From Verrucomicrobiia bacterium (GTDB taxonomy: Bacteria > Verrucomicrobiota > Verrucomicrobiia > Opitutales > Opitutaceae): a stretch of 12,482 nt of DNA. The stretch is from NCBI GenBank assembly GCA_030424825.1, contig JAUHWE010000064.1:1-12482 (forward strand), written 5' to 3'. Below are positions 1 through 6,980 of this stretch, piece after piece. Below the pieces are notes generated by a model that was not told the origin of the DNA, made no database searches, and saw only the letters and a list, made by a program, of their open reading frames with translations. A program made the translations under genes and the position numbers. Each line of letters opens with the position of its first letter. Within the stretch, counting starts at the first letter, position 1.

Positions 1-84
1 CATTAAACCAAGCGTTCTACAGATAGGCTTCACTCAACCTCATTAACGAGGCTCACACAAACCAGGCCAATTGCCATTCCGATT

Positions 85-1287
85 TCAAACCGACAGGTAC
101 TCCTTTTCCCACCATCGATACTCCTCCAAAGTCGCCTCGTCGTCCTCCTCGCACCTTGATCCCTTGAGTACCACAGAAGCTCGTTCCCCAAGAAGTCGAT
201 ACAAAGCCCAAACGGCATGCGGCCTCACCATGGCTTCCTCATATCGAGCAAGCGAGACCAAGACTAACTCGACCCGATTAAGCCAGTCCGATCCGCCCGG
301 CTCAATCCAGCCCTCCGATTCGCGAATATTCCCGGCCACGATGCAGGCATTTCGAAGTAACCCCCTCAATTTCAGCCGCTTAATAGGTGTCTTCCTGAAG
401 GTAGCTCGAAACGTTTCGATATCCATTTCCAGAATATCCAGAAGCCCCAAGTCACAAATGTCATAGCGGCTGCTTAGCAGGATCTGCCTCCCCGATCTGG
501 CAAAACGATTCCACGGGCAAATATCAAGGCATATGTCACATCCAAAAATGCGACTCCCGATGCCCTCTCTAATTTCCCTGGGTATGACGCCTTTATTTTC
601 AATGGTTTGATAGGAAATGCACCGATTGGCATCCAGAATCCCCGCCTCAACGATCGCTTCAGTAGGACAGGCATCGATACAACGTCGACATTTTCCACAA
701 AGGGCTCCCAGCTCTGCATTTCTAGCCGATTCACTAGGCCGCTTTTTCAGAGGTGGGTCCGGCTCAATCTCCAATTTTGTGATCAATGTTGCCAGTAGTA
801 GCCAATTCCCATGGGATTTGGAAATCAGCATTCCATTCTTGCCCTGCCAGCCCATACCAGAAGCTGCCGCCCAGCCTCTCTCCATGACCGGACCGGTATC
901 GACATAGTAACGGTAATCTCTCGAGCCAAGACCATAGCGCGACTCAAGTAAAGCTCCTGCTCGTTTCAACCCCTTCAAAACTGTGTCGTGATAATCCTGG
1001 TACAAACTGTACTTCCCCCAGCGTTTTTGAGCCATAGCTCCGACTTCGCTCGGAAGATAATTAACCCCAAGCATCACAACGGAACACGCATCCTCTAGAA
1101 CCAACTGTGGATCCAACCGCTTTTCGATCGAGTTTTTCAGCCACTCCATATCCGCGTGATACCCGAGTTCAATCCACTCTTCGAGTCGATTGGCAGCCAC
1201 AGGACTCAAATCGGTAAATCGCACCTCATCAAAACCATAAGACGCAAGCTCCCGTCTTAAATCAGCCTTTTCCGTTCCTTCAATCAT
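85..1287 (-). CDS. queG: Epoxyqueuosine reductase QueG
   Basis: QueG reduces epoxyqueuosine to queuosine at the wobble position (34) of GUN-anticodon tRNAs, the last step of queuosine synthesis, using cobalamin and two 4Fe-4S clusters in the cytoplasm. In this 400-aa reading I see the YYVDTGP segment with the putative catalytic Asp at about residue 130. A first ferredoxin-type motif, CGKCRRCIDACP, lies at about 197-208, with an extra Cys in NRCISY (223), and a second, CDICLDICPWN, at about 250-260. A HEAT-like helical tail follows. Family members are about 380 aa. I place the start at the ATG at 1287, which overlaps the aroK stop as ATGA and has AAGGG just upstream. A TTG further up (1302) would add five residues but lies inside aroK. 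The two genes are therefore probably one translationally coupled transcript. Identity is very secure; only the start is open. Confidence 0.96.
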   Translation of the reverse strand: MIEGTEKADLRRELASYGFDEVRFTDLSPVAANRLEEWIELGYHADMEWLKNSIEKRLDPQLVLEDACSVVMLGVNYLPSEVGAMAQKRWGKYSLYQDYHDTVLKGLKRAGALLESRYGLGSRDYRYYVDTGPVMERGWAAASGMGWQGKNGMLISKSHGNWLLLATLITKLEIEPDPPLKKRPSESARNAELGALCGKCRRCIDACPTEAIVEAGILDANRCISYQTIENKGVIPREIREGIGSRIFGCDICLDICPWNRFARSGRQILLSSRYDICDLGLLDILEMDIETFRATFRKTPIKRLKLRGLLRNACIVAGNIRESEGWIEPGGSDWLNRVELVLVSLARYEEAMVRPHAVWALYRLLGERASVVLKGSRCEEDDEATLEEYRWWEKEYLSV

Positions 1288-1838
1288 GATCCCTTGGACC
1301 AAGATTGGGCTTCGCCCCGATAAATACGAACCACATGGGAAGCAATGTCAGAAATCGTGCGCCCATCGGTCAGCACTTCGGTGCCCGCTCTTTTGTATAT
1401 GGGCTCACGCTCGTTCAATAGTTCACGAATTCGGGCCATGGGGTCGTCAACATTAAGCAAAGGGCGCTTTTTGTTTCCTTTGATTCTTTCGTAAACCGTT
1501 TCAGGCGAGGCCAAAAGGCATACGACCGGTCCGAAGCCCCGAATCCGGGCCAGCAATCCAGGCTGGGCAATGAGCCCTCCACCACAAGATACGACGCAGG
1601 ACTCTCTCGGATGTCCCTTTTCGACAAACGACTTTTCCATTTCGCGAAAAGCGGCCTCCCCGTCTGAGTCGAAAATCTCCCTGATCTCACGCCCTTCTTT
1701 CGCCTCAATAGCGTGGTCGCTATCGATGAACGAGTAGCCGAGCCGTTCCGCGACTGCTCGCCCCACCGCGCTTTTCCCCGTCCCCATGAATCCCACAAGA
1801 TATAAGTTTGGTTTTGCCTGCTTGCTATTTCTTGTCAT
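1284..1838 (-). CDS. aroK: Shikimate kinase
   Basis: Shikimate kinase phosphorylates shikimate with ATP to shikimate 3-phosphate in the pathway to chorismate and aromatic amino acids. The 184-aa product has the Walker A loop GFMGTGKSAVG (about 16-26), the acidic DSD shikimate/Mg site (39-41), a conserved FREME Arg (65), the GGG loop (86-88), the lid KRPLL (about 124-128) and a REPIYKRA segment (144-151). All are in the usual order for AroK. The length is close to the family norm of 170-190. The ATG at 1838 is the only plausible start and has just a weak purine stretch upstream. The stop overlaps the queG start by four bases, so queG is probably co-expressed. An 89-bp region separates it from the divergent fusion gene. 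Confidence 0.97.
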   Translation of the reverse strand: MTRNSKQAKPNLYLVGFMGTGKSAVGRAVAERLGYSFIDSDHAIEAKEGREIREIFDSDGEAAFREMEKSFVEKGHPRESCVVSCGGGLIAQPGLLARIRGFGPVVCLLASPETVYERIKGNKKRPLLNVDDPMARIRELLNEREPIYKRAGTEVLTDGRTISDIASHVVRIYRGEAQSWSKGS

Positions 1839-1873
1839 GCGATTGAGCTCACTTTTTAAGAAAGGCTTGTTTC

Positions 1874-1882
1874 TTTATATCA
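1874..1882 (-). promoter_or_regulatory. Candidate extended -10 promoter for aroK-queG
   Basis: On the minus strand the sequence TGATATAAA fits an extended -10 element (TGnTATAAA). It would start transcription near 1867, about 29 nt before the aroK ATG. No convincing -35 box lies at the right distance, which an extended -10 can tolerate. This is read by eye and is only a candidate. Confidence 0.35.
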
Positions 1883-1927
1883 CCTGAAAAGATAGTCTAG
1901 GCCATTTATCAAACCAAGACACGCTTT

Positions 1928-3574
1928 ATGGCCACAGCAGTTCGCGAATTCGATTGTCTCATTTTCGGAGGAGGCTTAGCCGGATCCGTCCTCGCGTGGA
2001 CACTGATCGAAAATGGCAAACGGCCCCTCGTCATTGACCGGTTTGGCAAATCCCGATGCTCTCAGGTTGCCGCCGGGCTCATCAATCCCATTGGAGGGAA
2101 ACGGCTCAATCTAGTCTGGGAAGCGGCAAAGCAGATTCACTTCGCTCAGACGTTCTACAAGCGCCTGGAAGCAAAATTTGGCCGCCAATTCTTTTCCGAG
2201 CGAAAAGTCGCCCGTCTTTTCTCTAATGAAAGTGAACAATGTCTTTGGGATAAAAAGAAGAATCTAGTCGAATACCAAGAATGGACTTCCCCTCTCAAAA
2301 TAGACGAACTCCCCAATTATCTGGTCTCAAAGGAGCTTTCCGGAATGGCCATAAAAGGAGCGGGCATCGTCAAGATACCTGACTTGATCGCTAGTATTCA
2401 TCAAGGCCTTTCCCTGGAAAACGCCCTGGAAAGGACCGAGTTCAGGTACCAAGATATCACCGTCCGCAATGGATCAATCATTTGGAAAGAATACGAGGCT
2501 CCCTATGCCGTTTTCGCTGAAGGTCATCTCGCAACTGAAAATCCTTGGTTCAGATTTATCCCTTATCGCCCCGCCAAAGGAGTCATCGGAAAAATAGAAA
2601 CTCGTGTTCCTTTAATGGATACCGTCTTAATTCAAGGGAAATTCCTCATTCCAAATCGAGAGGGTTCCGCCATTGTCGGAGCCACTTACGACTGGGAGAG
2701 CAGAACCGACAAACCTGACGCCAAAGGAATCACCGAATTGGAATCATTCTTGAGAAAACACTTGGGAACCGAATGGAAGTGGCAGGAGGTTCACGCAGGA
2801 GTTCGGCCCACGATTCCAGGAGCAATGCCCGCAGTAGGGCCCCATCCCGAATTCTCCAACCTTTTTTCGTTCAACGGATTCGGCAGCAAGGGAGCGACTC
2901 AGGTTCCTATACTCGCAAAGGCTTTATACGAATTCATATGGCGAGCGGAGTCCCTACCAATGGAAATCACTCCTATCCGATTTCAAAAGAATGCAAATTT
3001 GCTGCCTCAACGCTGGATCGCAGTAGAGATCGCTCGCGATCGGGTTAAACAACATCTTGTTGCCGGTGACACGGTCATAGATGCTACCACAGGCAACGGT
3101 CATGACACACTCTGGCTAGCTCAATCTGTGGGTCCAACCGGTACTGTATACGCATTCGACATACAAAATTCCGCAATCGAAATCGCTAGAGAGAGATTAG
3201 CGAATGAGAACGCTCCTGCGCAAATAGTGTTTCTAAACACTTGCCATTCCCATATAGCCAAGTCCTTGCCTTCAGAGATAAGCGCTAAAGCAATCGTCTT
3301 CAATCTAGGATATTTGCCCGAAGGAGATAAGTCGATTATCACAAAAGCCGACACGACGATTTCAGCCTTAAACCAATGCCTTACGATCCTTCAACCGAAA
3401 GGAATCATCAGCATTGTTATCTATCCCGGACATCAAGGAGGATCCACAGAATCCAATGGGGTTCTTAATTGGGCACAATCACTAGACAAAAAATCCTACG
3501 CTACCGAAATCGTATCCAATCCTTCAGGAAATTTAAATTCCCCTTATCTTCTCTTCGTTCAGAAAGTTGACTGA
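1928..3574 (+). CDS. Fusion of DAO-type FAD oxidoreductase and MnmM/YtqB-like SAM methyltransferase
   Basis: Two domains are visible in 548 aa. Residues about 8-340 form a DAO-type flavoprotein. It has the dinucleotide-binding loop GGGLAGS (14-20), VAAGLINPIGGKRL (47-60), RPAKGVIG (214-221), VGATYDWE (250-257) and, near its end, AGVRPTIPG and FNGFGSKGA. Residues about 355-548 are a class I SAM methyltransferase of the YtqB/MnmM (rRNA_methylase Pfam) type, with motif I DATTGNGHDT (385-394), FDIQ (410-413), FNLGYLPEGDKSI (458-470) and YPGHQGG (499-505). MnmM is known to methylate nm5U34 of tRNA, and the DAO half of MnmC makes nm5U34 from cmnm5U34. I infer that this protein performs both steps, like MnmC but with the domain order reversed and a different methyltransferase family. 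Both active-site regions look intact. There is no clear Shine-Dalgarno sequence. It ends 13 bp from the convergent polymerase gene. Confidence 0.88.
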   Translation: MATAVREFDCLIFGGGLAGSVLAWTLIENGKRPLVIDRFGKSRCSQVAAGLINPIGGKRLNLVWEAAKQIHFAQTFYKRLEAKFGRQFFSERKVARLFSNESEQCLWDKKKNLVEYQEWTSPLKIDELPNYLVSKELSGMAIKGAGIVKIPDLIASIHQGLSLENALERTEFRYQDITVRNGSIIWKEYEAPYAVFAEGHLATENPWFRFIPYRPAKGVIGKIETRVPLMDTVLIQGKFLIPNREGSAIVGATYDWESRTDKPDAKGITELESFLRKHLGTEWKWQEVHAGVRPTIPGAMPAVGPHPEFSNLFSFNGFGSKGATQVPILAKALYEFIWRAESLPMEITPIRFQKNANLLPQRWIAVEIARDRVKQHLVAGDTVIDATTGNGHDTLWLAQSVGPTGTVYAFDIQNSAIEIARERLANENAPAQIVFLNTCHSHIAKSLPSEISAKAIVFNLGYLPEGDKSIITKADTTISALNQCLTILQPKGIISIVIYPGHQGGSTESNGVLNWAQSLDKKSYATEIVSNPSGNLNSPYLLFVQKVD

Positions 3575-3587
3575 CTATAGACTCAAT

Positions 3588-5786
3588 CTATTCAAATAAC
3601 TCTCTCTGATCTCGATCTTTCGCCAAATCCGGATGAAACGGAACGTAACGCGTTCTCCAGTCATTCAGTTTTTTCACATAGTACTTGGGATCGTAGGGAG
3701 CCGTTTCGGCATCAAATAAATCGACCGGATTCGCTCGTTGCCAATCCGCAGTCTGTCCCTTCTCCTTTGGAGAGATATAGTAGGATATGCGGTCTCCCAT
3801 CCGAACATTCTCACCTAGCTTCAGGGCCACTTCCGCCGATGCGCGTCTCGGTTTCCCACCAGAATCGATCTTCTTTTTATACGCTTCCGGATTCTGGCTC
3901 AGAATCTCTGACTTCGCGAGACGTTCGACTGGGTATTTGCCTGATTCTATTTCCAACTCAATTTTTTGAGCAAGGTCTGCCGGATTCTTTTCCGACGCAC
4001 CGAGCAGAAACCGAATCAGCTTTTGCGTAAGGGATCTCAAAAAAGGCTCAACCCCTCGGGAGCGCATCGCCGAACCTCGAATGATCACCTTTTCCCCGTC
4101 GTATAGCGCGTAGTTCTTCGCTTTGTAGCAGAACATTGTCTCATATCTGCCATCATACTCCAGTTCGATACCGTCTGGCAGAATTTCCTGGGCTTGTTCT
4201 AGCAATTTTTCTGGATCATCGAAATACTCATTTGCCTCAACATAGATCCCATCCGTATCCGCTTCCAGCGGAGAGCAGCCCACTTTTTCAAAAAAAGCTA
4301 TGAGTGATTGGAGAATCTCCCGACCTTTTGCCGTCACCTCCGCTGCGAGATCGGCGTCGCCAAACCGGGCTCCCGCAAAACCTAGGTAACCGTAAAACGA
4401 GTTTATGAGAATCTTGAAACTCGTTTGCCGCGCATTGTATTCAGAGACCAATGCCGGATCCTTTGTTTCTTGTGCCAGTTTTTTGAATTTCATCCGATAC
4501 TCCCGGAGTTGCTTTAACATCGGAATAAAAACCCCTTCCGTGTCTGGCTCTGGATTGCGCCCAATCAGGAGTAACAAGCTGGGATAAAGCGAAGCGACGT
4601 CGAAATGCAGTACTCTTTTGAACACCCCATCTTTGAAACTCGCAGTATAGCCTCCGGCAAAGGTATGCGTCTCACCTGGCATGGGGCAAGCGGCTTTCAG
4701 ATGGAAGTACTTCTCCTGGAACACAAGGTCTACCTTGCTCGCCGTTCCTCTGAGGCAAGCCTCCTGCAAGGTCGTTGGAAAAGCCTTGGTTTGCTCGAAG
4801 TAAGTTGGCAAAAGCCGATCCGCGACCCCTTTCGTTTCTCGCAGGTCGTCTCGCAGGTAATCCAAGAAAAGACCGCGATCGTCATCAAACATGTACTGGA
4901 TTTTCGATCCCTCAATATAGACCCGATCTCCCCCATCGTCGGGAGTCACTCCCATATAACGTGCCACGTCTTTCAATCCATAAGACATTAACTCCCTCGT
5001 TGTAATGTCGTGAATCTGAATTAAAATGAACGTATCCACAACCGCACGTCCCGGTAAATCGCAACGCGGATAGTCAATCCATCGTTCTGCTACTCTCAGT
5101 CGACTATTCCTAAAACTAGCCTTCTGCCCAAAGCGTCCCCAGCGGGCCGGAACTTTCAACATTTGCGAACGACGGCGCAAGTACTCCAAATCGAATTTGA
5201 AGATATTGTGCCCTTCTACTACATCCGGATCCCATTCCTGAAACCGATCGATTAACCGCTCCAACAAACGCTTTTCCGCTTCATTCGTCCGTTCCTCTAA
5301 GACAAGTGTATCCACCTTGTCACCGCATTGAATTCCAATGGCCAGCACTCGATCCTCGTTTCGTTTCGGATCACTGAATCCACCTTCCTCAGAACAAGCG
5401 GTCTCAATATCGAGTTGCATCCGGCGGAGGCCTACGAATGGCATGTCTTTGAATAGGCGCGCTTGATTCGTTAGCAGAAACTGCTGTTCCAATTGACGTA
5501 TCCAGTCAATGGAACCCGATCGTCCTTTATCTTTTACAAAACCACGATAGTCCTCAAGGTCTTCGAACTCGATCAAATGCCGATAGCTCGCGCTTCCCGA
5601 TAACGGCGATACGGACGCGCCCACGACAAGATCCCCAATCGCGCTATCCATCGCCCACACGAAAGGCGAGAAACCGGCTGTTTCCGTTTTGCGAGGGCCT
5701 TCTCCGTCGTCCCATGCCAGATGGGTCTGCCCTTCAGGACTGATCCAAACGCCGCAAAGCGAGGGTCCAGAATCCGAGGCCGACAT
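3588..5786 (-). CDS. polB: Family B DNA polymerase (Pol II-like) with 3'-5' exonuclease
   Basis: This is a template-directed DNA polymerase with proofreading, 732 aa against 783 for E. coli Pol II. The exonuclease motifs are present: Exo I MQLDIET (D126, E128), Exo II HNIFKFD (N194, D199) and Exo III YLRDD (Y310, D314). The polymerase motifs follow: A HFDVASLYPS (395-403), B SFKILINSFYG (456-466), C EADTDGIYV (508-516), and KAKNYAL (555-561). All metal-binding acids are in place, so it should be active in both functions. I chose the ATG at 5786 because its A is the last base of the preceding gene's stop (TGATG). A TTG at 5906 would add 40 residues that merely read through that gene. The arrangement suggests coupled translation. 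In E. coli this family works in translesion and restart synthesis under SOS control. I see no LexA-type box here, so the role in this organism is open. Confidence 0.95.
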   Translation of the reverse strand: MSASDSGPSLCGVWISPEGQTHLAWDDGEGPRKTETAGFSPFVWAMDSAIGDLVVGASVSPLSGSASYRHLIEFEDLEDYRGFVKDKGRSGSIDWIRQLEQQFLLTNQARLFKDMPFVGLRRMQLDIETACSEEGGFSDPKRNEDRVLAIGIQCGDKVDTLVLEERTNEAEKRLLERLIDRFQEWDPDVVEGHNIFKFDLEYLRRRSQMLKVPARWGRFGQKASFRNSRLRVAERWIDYPRCDLPGRAVVDTFILIQIHDITTRELMSYGLKDVARYMGVTPDDGGDRVYIEGSKIQYMFDDDRGLFLDYLRDDLRETKGVADRLLPTYFEQTKAFPTTLQEACLRGTASKVDLVFQEKYFHLKAACPMPGETHTFAGGYTASFKDGVFKRVLHFDVASLYPSLLLLIGRNPEPDTEGVFIPMLKQLREYRMKFKKLAQETKDPALVSEYNARQTSFKILINSFYGYLGFAGARFGDADLAAEVTAKGREILQSLIAFFEKVGCSPLEADTDGIYVEANEYFDDPEKLLEQAQEILPDGIELEYDGRYETMFCYKAKNYALYDGEKVIIRGSAMRSRGVEPFLRSLTQKLIRFLLGASEKNPADLAQKIELEIESGKYPVERLAKSEILSQNPEAYKKKIDSGGKPRRASAEVALKLGENVRMGDRISYYISPKEKGQTADWQRANPVDLFDAETAPYDPKYYVKKLNDWRTRYVPFHPDLAKDRDQRELFE

Positions 5787-6127
5787 CAGAAGGGCCGGAA
5801 ATACACCATGAACACTGCGACACCTACCGCGATCACCAGCCCAGCATGAATAAAGGACTTCGACTTTTTGTAAGCCATCCCACCCAATCCGGAAACGAAC
5901 AGCCAAGCGAGTATTTTCACAATCACCCAGCCCTGTCCCCAGTTGTTGTTATGCAGTTTAGACATCAACCCAGCTCCTGCTACCAGGGCCACTAAAGCCA
6001 AGATCCCAGTCACGATCGCCATCAACTTCTTTTTGCGCTTCTGCGGATTCGCCGCGATAGCGAAGGTAAACCCTGTGAGGAGAATTATGGAAAAAACATG
6101 TAGGAATTGGTAGATCTTCGGGTCCAT
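5786..6127 (-). CDS. Small four-helix membrane protein of unknown function
   Basis: I do not recognise a named family with confidence. The 113-aa product has four hydrophobic segments at about 8-26, 35-54, 67-87 and 92-110. A lysine/arginine-rich loop (PQKRKKKL) follows the first helix and a KKSK loop lies between the third and fourth, so both basic loops are probably cytoplasmic. The second helix is small-residue rich (VAGAGL) and the loop after it holds HNNNWGQGW. The general shape recalls SirB/CopD-like small membrane proteins, but that is only a resemblance. The ATG at 6127 lies just downstream of a promoter-like -10, so the mRNA may be almost leaderless. Its stop overlaps the polymerase start by one base (TGATG), which makes it the first gene of a two-gene unit. 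Confidence 0.85.
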   Translation of the reverse strand: MDPKIYQFLHVFSIILLTGFTFAIAANPQKRKKKLMAIVTGILALVALVAGAGLMSKLHNNNWGQGWVIVKILAWLFVSGLGGMAYKKSKSFIHAGLVIAVGVAVFMVYFRPF

Positions 6128-6135
6128 ATTTCGCT

Positions 6136-6165
6136 CTTATACAAGGACTTTCTTCGCTGGGGCAA
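6136..6165 (-). promoter_or_regulatory. Candidate promoter of the membrane protein-polymerase unit
   Basis: On the minus strand TTGCCC (6165-6160) and TATAAG (6141-6136) are separated by 18 bp, matching sigma-70 -35 and -10 boxes at 4/6 and 5/6. The start of transcription would fall near 6129, only a couple of bases before the ATG at 6127. This implies a leaderless or nearly leaderless message. Confidence 0.5.
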
Positions 6166-6211
6166 ACGTTAAAAACGTACGTCAGACCGCGCTTCCACGA
6201 TCAGGTAGTTT

Positions 6212-6225
6212 AAAAAGAAGAAAAA
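6212..6225 (-). terminator. U-tract at the 3' end of the candidate 6S RNA
   Basis: On the minus strand a 14-nt pyrimidine run (TTTTTCTTCTTTTT) follows directly after the 3' arm of the GC-rich stem that closes the candidate RNA. It could serve as the release tract of an intrinsic terminator or mark the processed 3' end. The stem partner is about 180 nt upstream rather than local, so this is not a standard terminator hairpin. Confidence 0.4.
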
Positions 6226-6414
6226 TTCACGCGCCCCACCACAGTGCCGTACGCCAAAAGGCTCTCTGTCCTTGGTAAGTCCAAGTGGGTGACATCAAAA
6301 CGAATTCTGCGGTCCGGTTTACGGCTGAGCATCCTCCATTCATCACGTCTCCCGTCAAATTAAGGTAGGCAAAGAGCAGTTGATTAACGCCTCGAACACG
6401 GTCGGGCGCGTGAA
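6226..6414 (-). ncRNA. ssrS: Candidate 6S RNA (RNA polymerase-sigma70 regulator)
   Basis: 6S RNA mimics an open promoter and binds the housekeeping RNA polymerase holoenzyme in stationary phase. This stretch folds by eye into that shape. A perfect 11-bp stem TTCACGCGCCC/GGGCGCGTGAA joins 6414-6404 to 6236-6226. A second helix, GCTCTTTG/CAGAGAGC (6377-6370 with 6268-6261), closes a central bubble. The 3' strand of that bubble holds a small hairpin, CTTGG-ACTTA-CCAAG (6285-6271), and an apical helix GTGATG/TGTCAC (6346-6341 with 6294-6289) lies beyond it. The length is 189 nt against 184 in E. coli. A sigma-70-like promoter predicts transcription starting at 6414, exactly at the first base of the stem, and a U-tract follows the last. 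The identity is inferred from architecture; I cannot run a covariance model. Other structured RNAs were considered, and their hallmark motifs (tmRNA, RNase P, SRP) are not seen. Confidence 0.6.
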
Positions 6415-6420
6415 AACAGA

Positions 6421-6448
6421 ACCCTAGGCAACCCGTCCCAGGGGTCAA
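6421..6448 (-). promoter_or_regulatory. Candidate sigma-70 promoter of the 6S RNA
   Basis: On the minus strand TTGACC (6448-6443) and TAGGGT (6426-6421) are 16 bp apart. The -35 is near perfect and the -10 is weak and GC-containing. A start seven bases downstream is 6414, the first base of the long closing stem of the RNA. The promoter begins about 20 bp after the stop of the zinc-ribbon gene, so the RNA need not depend on read-through from the proS cluster. Confidence 0.5.
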
Positions 6449-6467
6449 CAGGAATGCCAGAAAAATC

Positions 6468-6980
6468 CTATTTTTCCTTCTTTTTTGACGTGCGCCATAG
6501 GTAGAATACCCCACGATACAAGCATATGGAAATCAATAGGTTAACAATGGCTAAGCGAGACGTGAAATTTGTTGAGAGATTTGAAATTACCAACGGAAGT
6601 GCGAGAATCAGGATCCCGACAATTCCTGCTAGATAGTCACCCCACCGCTTCGGACTATGCGCCGCCCACGCAACTCCCATGAATATCAGCCAGAGCAATC
6701 CCGCAACTAATGACGCCGAGAAAAAACGCTCACCCGATTCCATCGACTCGCGACTGGATTTTACCCAACCAGCCACCAAAAACAGGAACTGGTTAAACAA
6801 TACAAAACAAGATGCCAGCAATACCGACAATTCCCAAGAGACTGGAAGCGCATCTTTCCCGACAGGGATGCGAGCCGCAAGCGCGCAACTCACCGAGCAA
6901 TGAACGAATGCTGAATCCAAAGGCGCTCCACAATTTTGGCAGGCTTTGCCAGCAGACTGATTACCAACCTCACCCTTCAT
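6468..6980 (-). CDS. Zinc-ribbon membrane protein of unknown function
   Basis: I do not recognise a named family. The 170-aa product starts with a short cytoplasmic-looking zinc-binding segment: C14, C17, C28 and C32 in CQNCG and HCSVSC, with H27 next to them. Four hydrophobic helices follow at about 50-72, 87-107, 115-133 and 143-162, and a basic tail (SKKKEK) ends it. Zinc-ribbon plus polytopic proteins of this size are common hypotheticals. The Cys spacing would suit one structural zinc. The ATG at 6980 overlaps the stop of the preceding gene by four bases (ATGA). It is thus the last gene of the proS-clpS cluster and is probably translated by coupling. Confidence 0.88.
   Translation of the reverse strand: MKGEVGNQSAGKACQNCGAPLDSAFVHCSVSCALAARIPVGKDALPVSWELSVLLASCFVLFNQFLFLVAGWVKSSRESMESGERFFSASLVAGLLWLIFMGVAWAAHSPKRWGDYLAGIVGILILALPLVISNLSTNFTSRLAIVNLLISICLYRGVFYLWRTSKKKEK

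Noticed and set aside
38..51. CCTC-ATTAAC-GAGG hairpin just after queG as a terminator
   Set aside because: A four-base-pair stem without a following T-run is expected by chance.
71..466. 131-codon plus-strand frame opposite queG
   Set aside because: Ser/Arg-rich shadow of the certain queG reading frame.
3577..3591. ATAGA-CTCAA-TCTAT hairpin between the convergent fusion gene and the polymerase gene as a shared terminator
   Set aside because: Only five A/T-rich pairs and no T-tract on either strand; too weak to call.
5787..5906. 40-residue N-terminal extension of the DNA polymerase from a TTG at 5906
   Set aside because: It lies wholly inside the upstream membrane protein gene. The TGATG-coupled ATG at 5786 gives a normal family-B N-terminus.
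6227..6514. 95-codon open frame on the minus strand within the gap downstream of the zinc-ribbon gene
   Set aside because: It overlaps the end of the zinc-ribbon gene, has no protein-like composition or start signal, and is better explained by the structured RNA, which ends almost at its stop codon.
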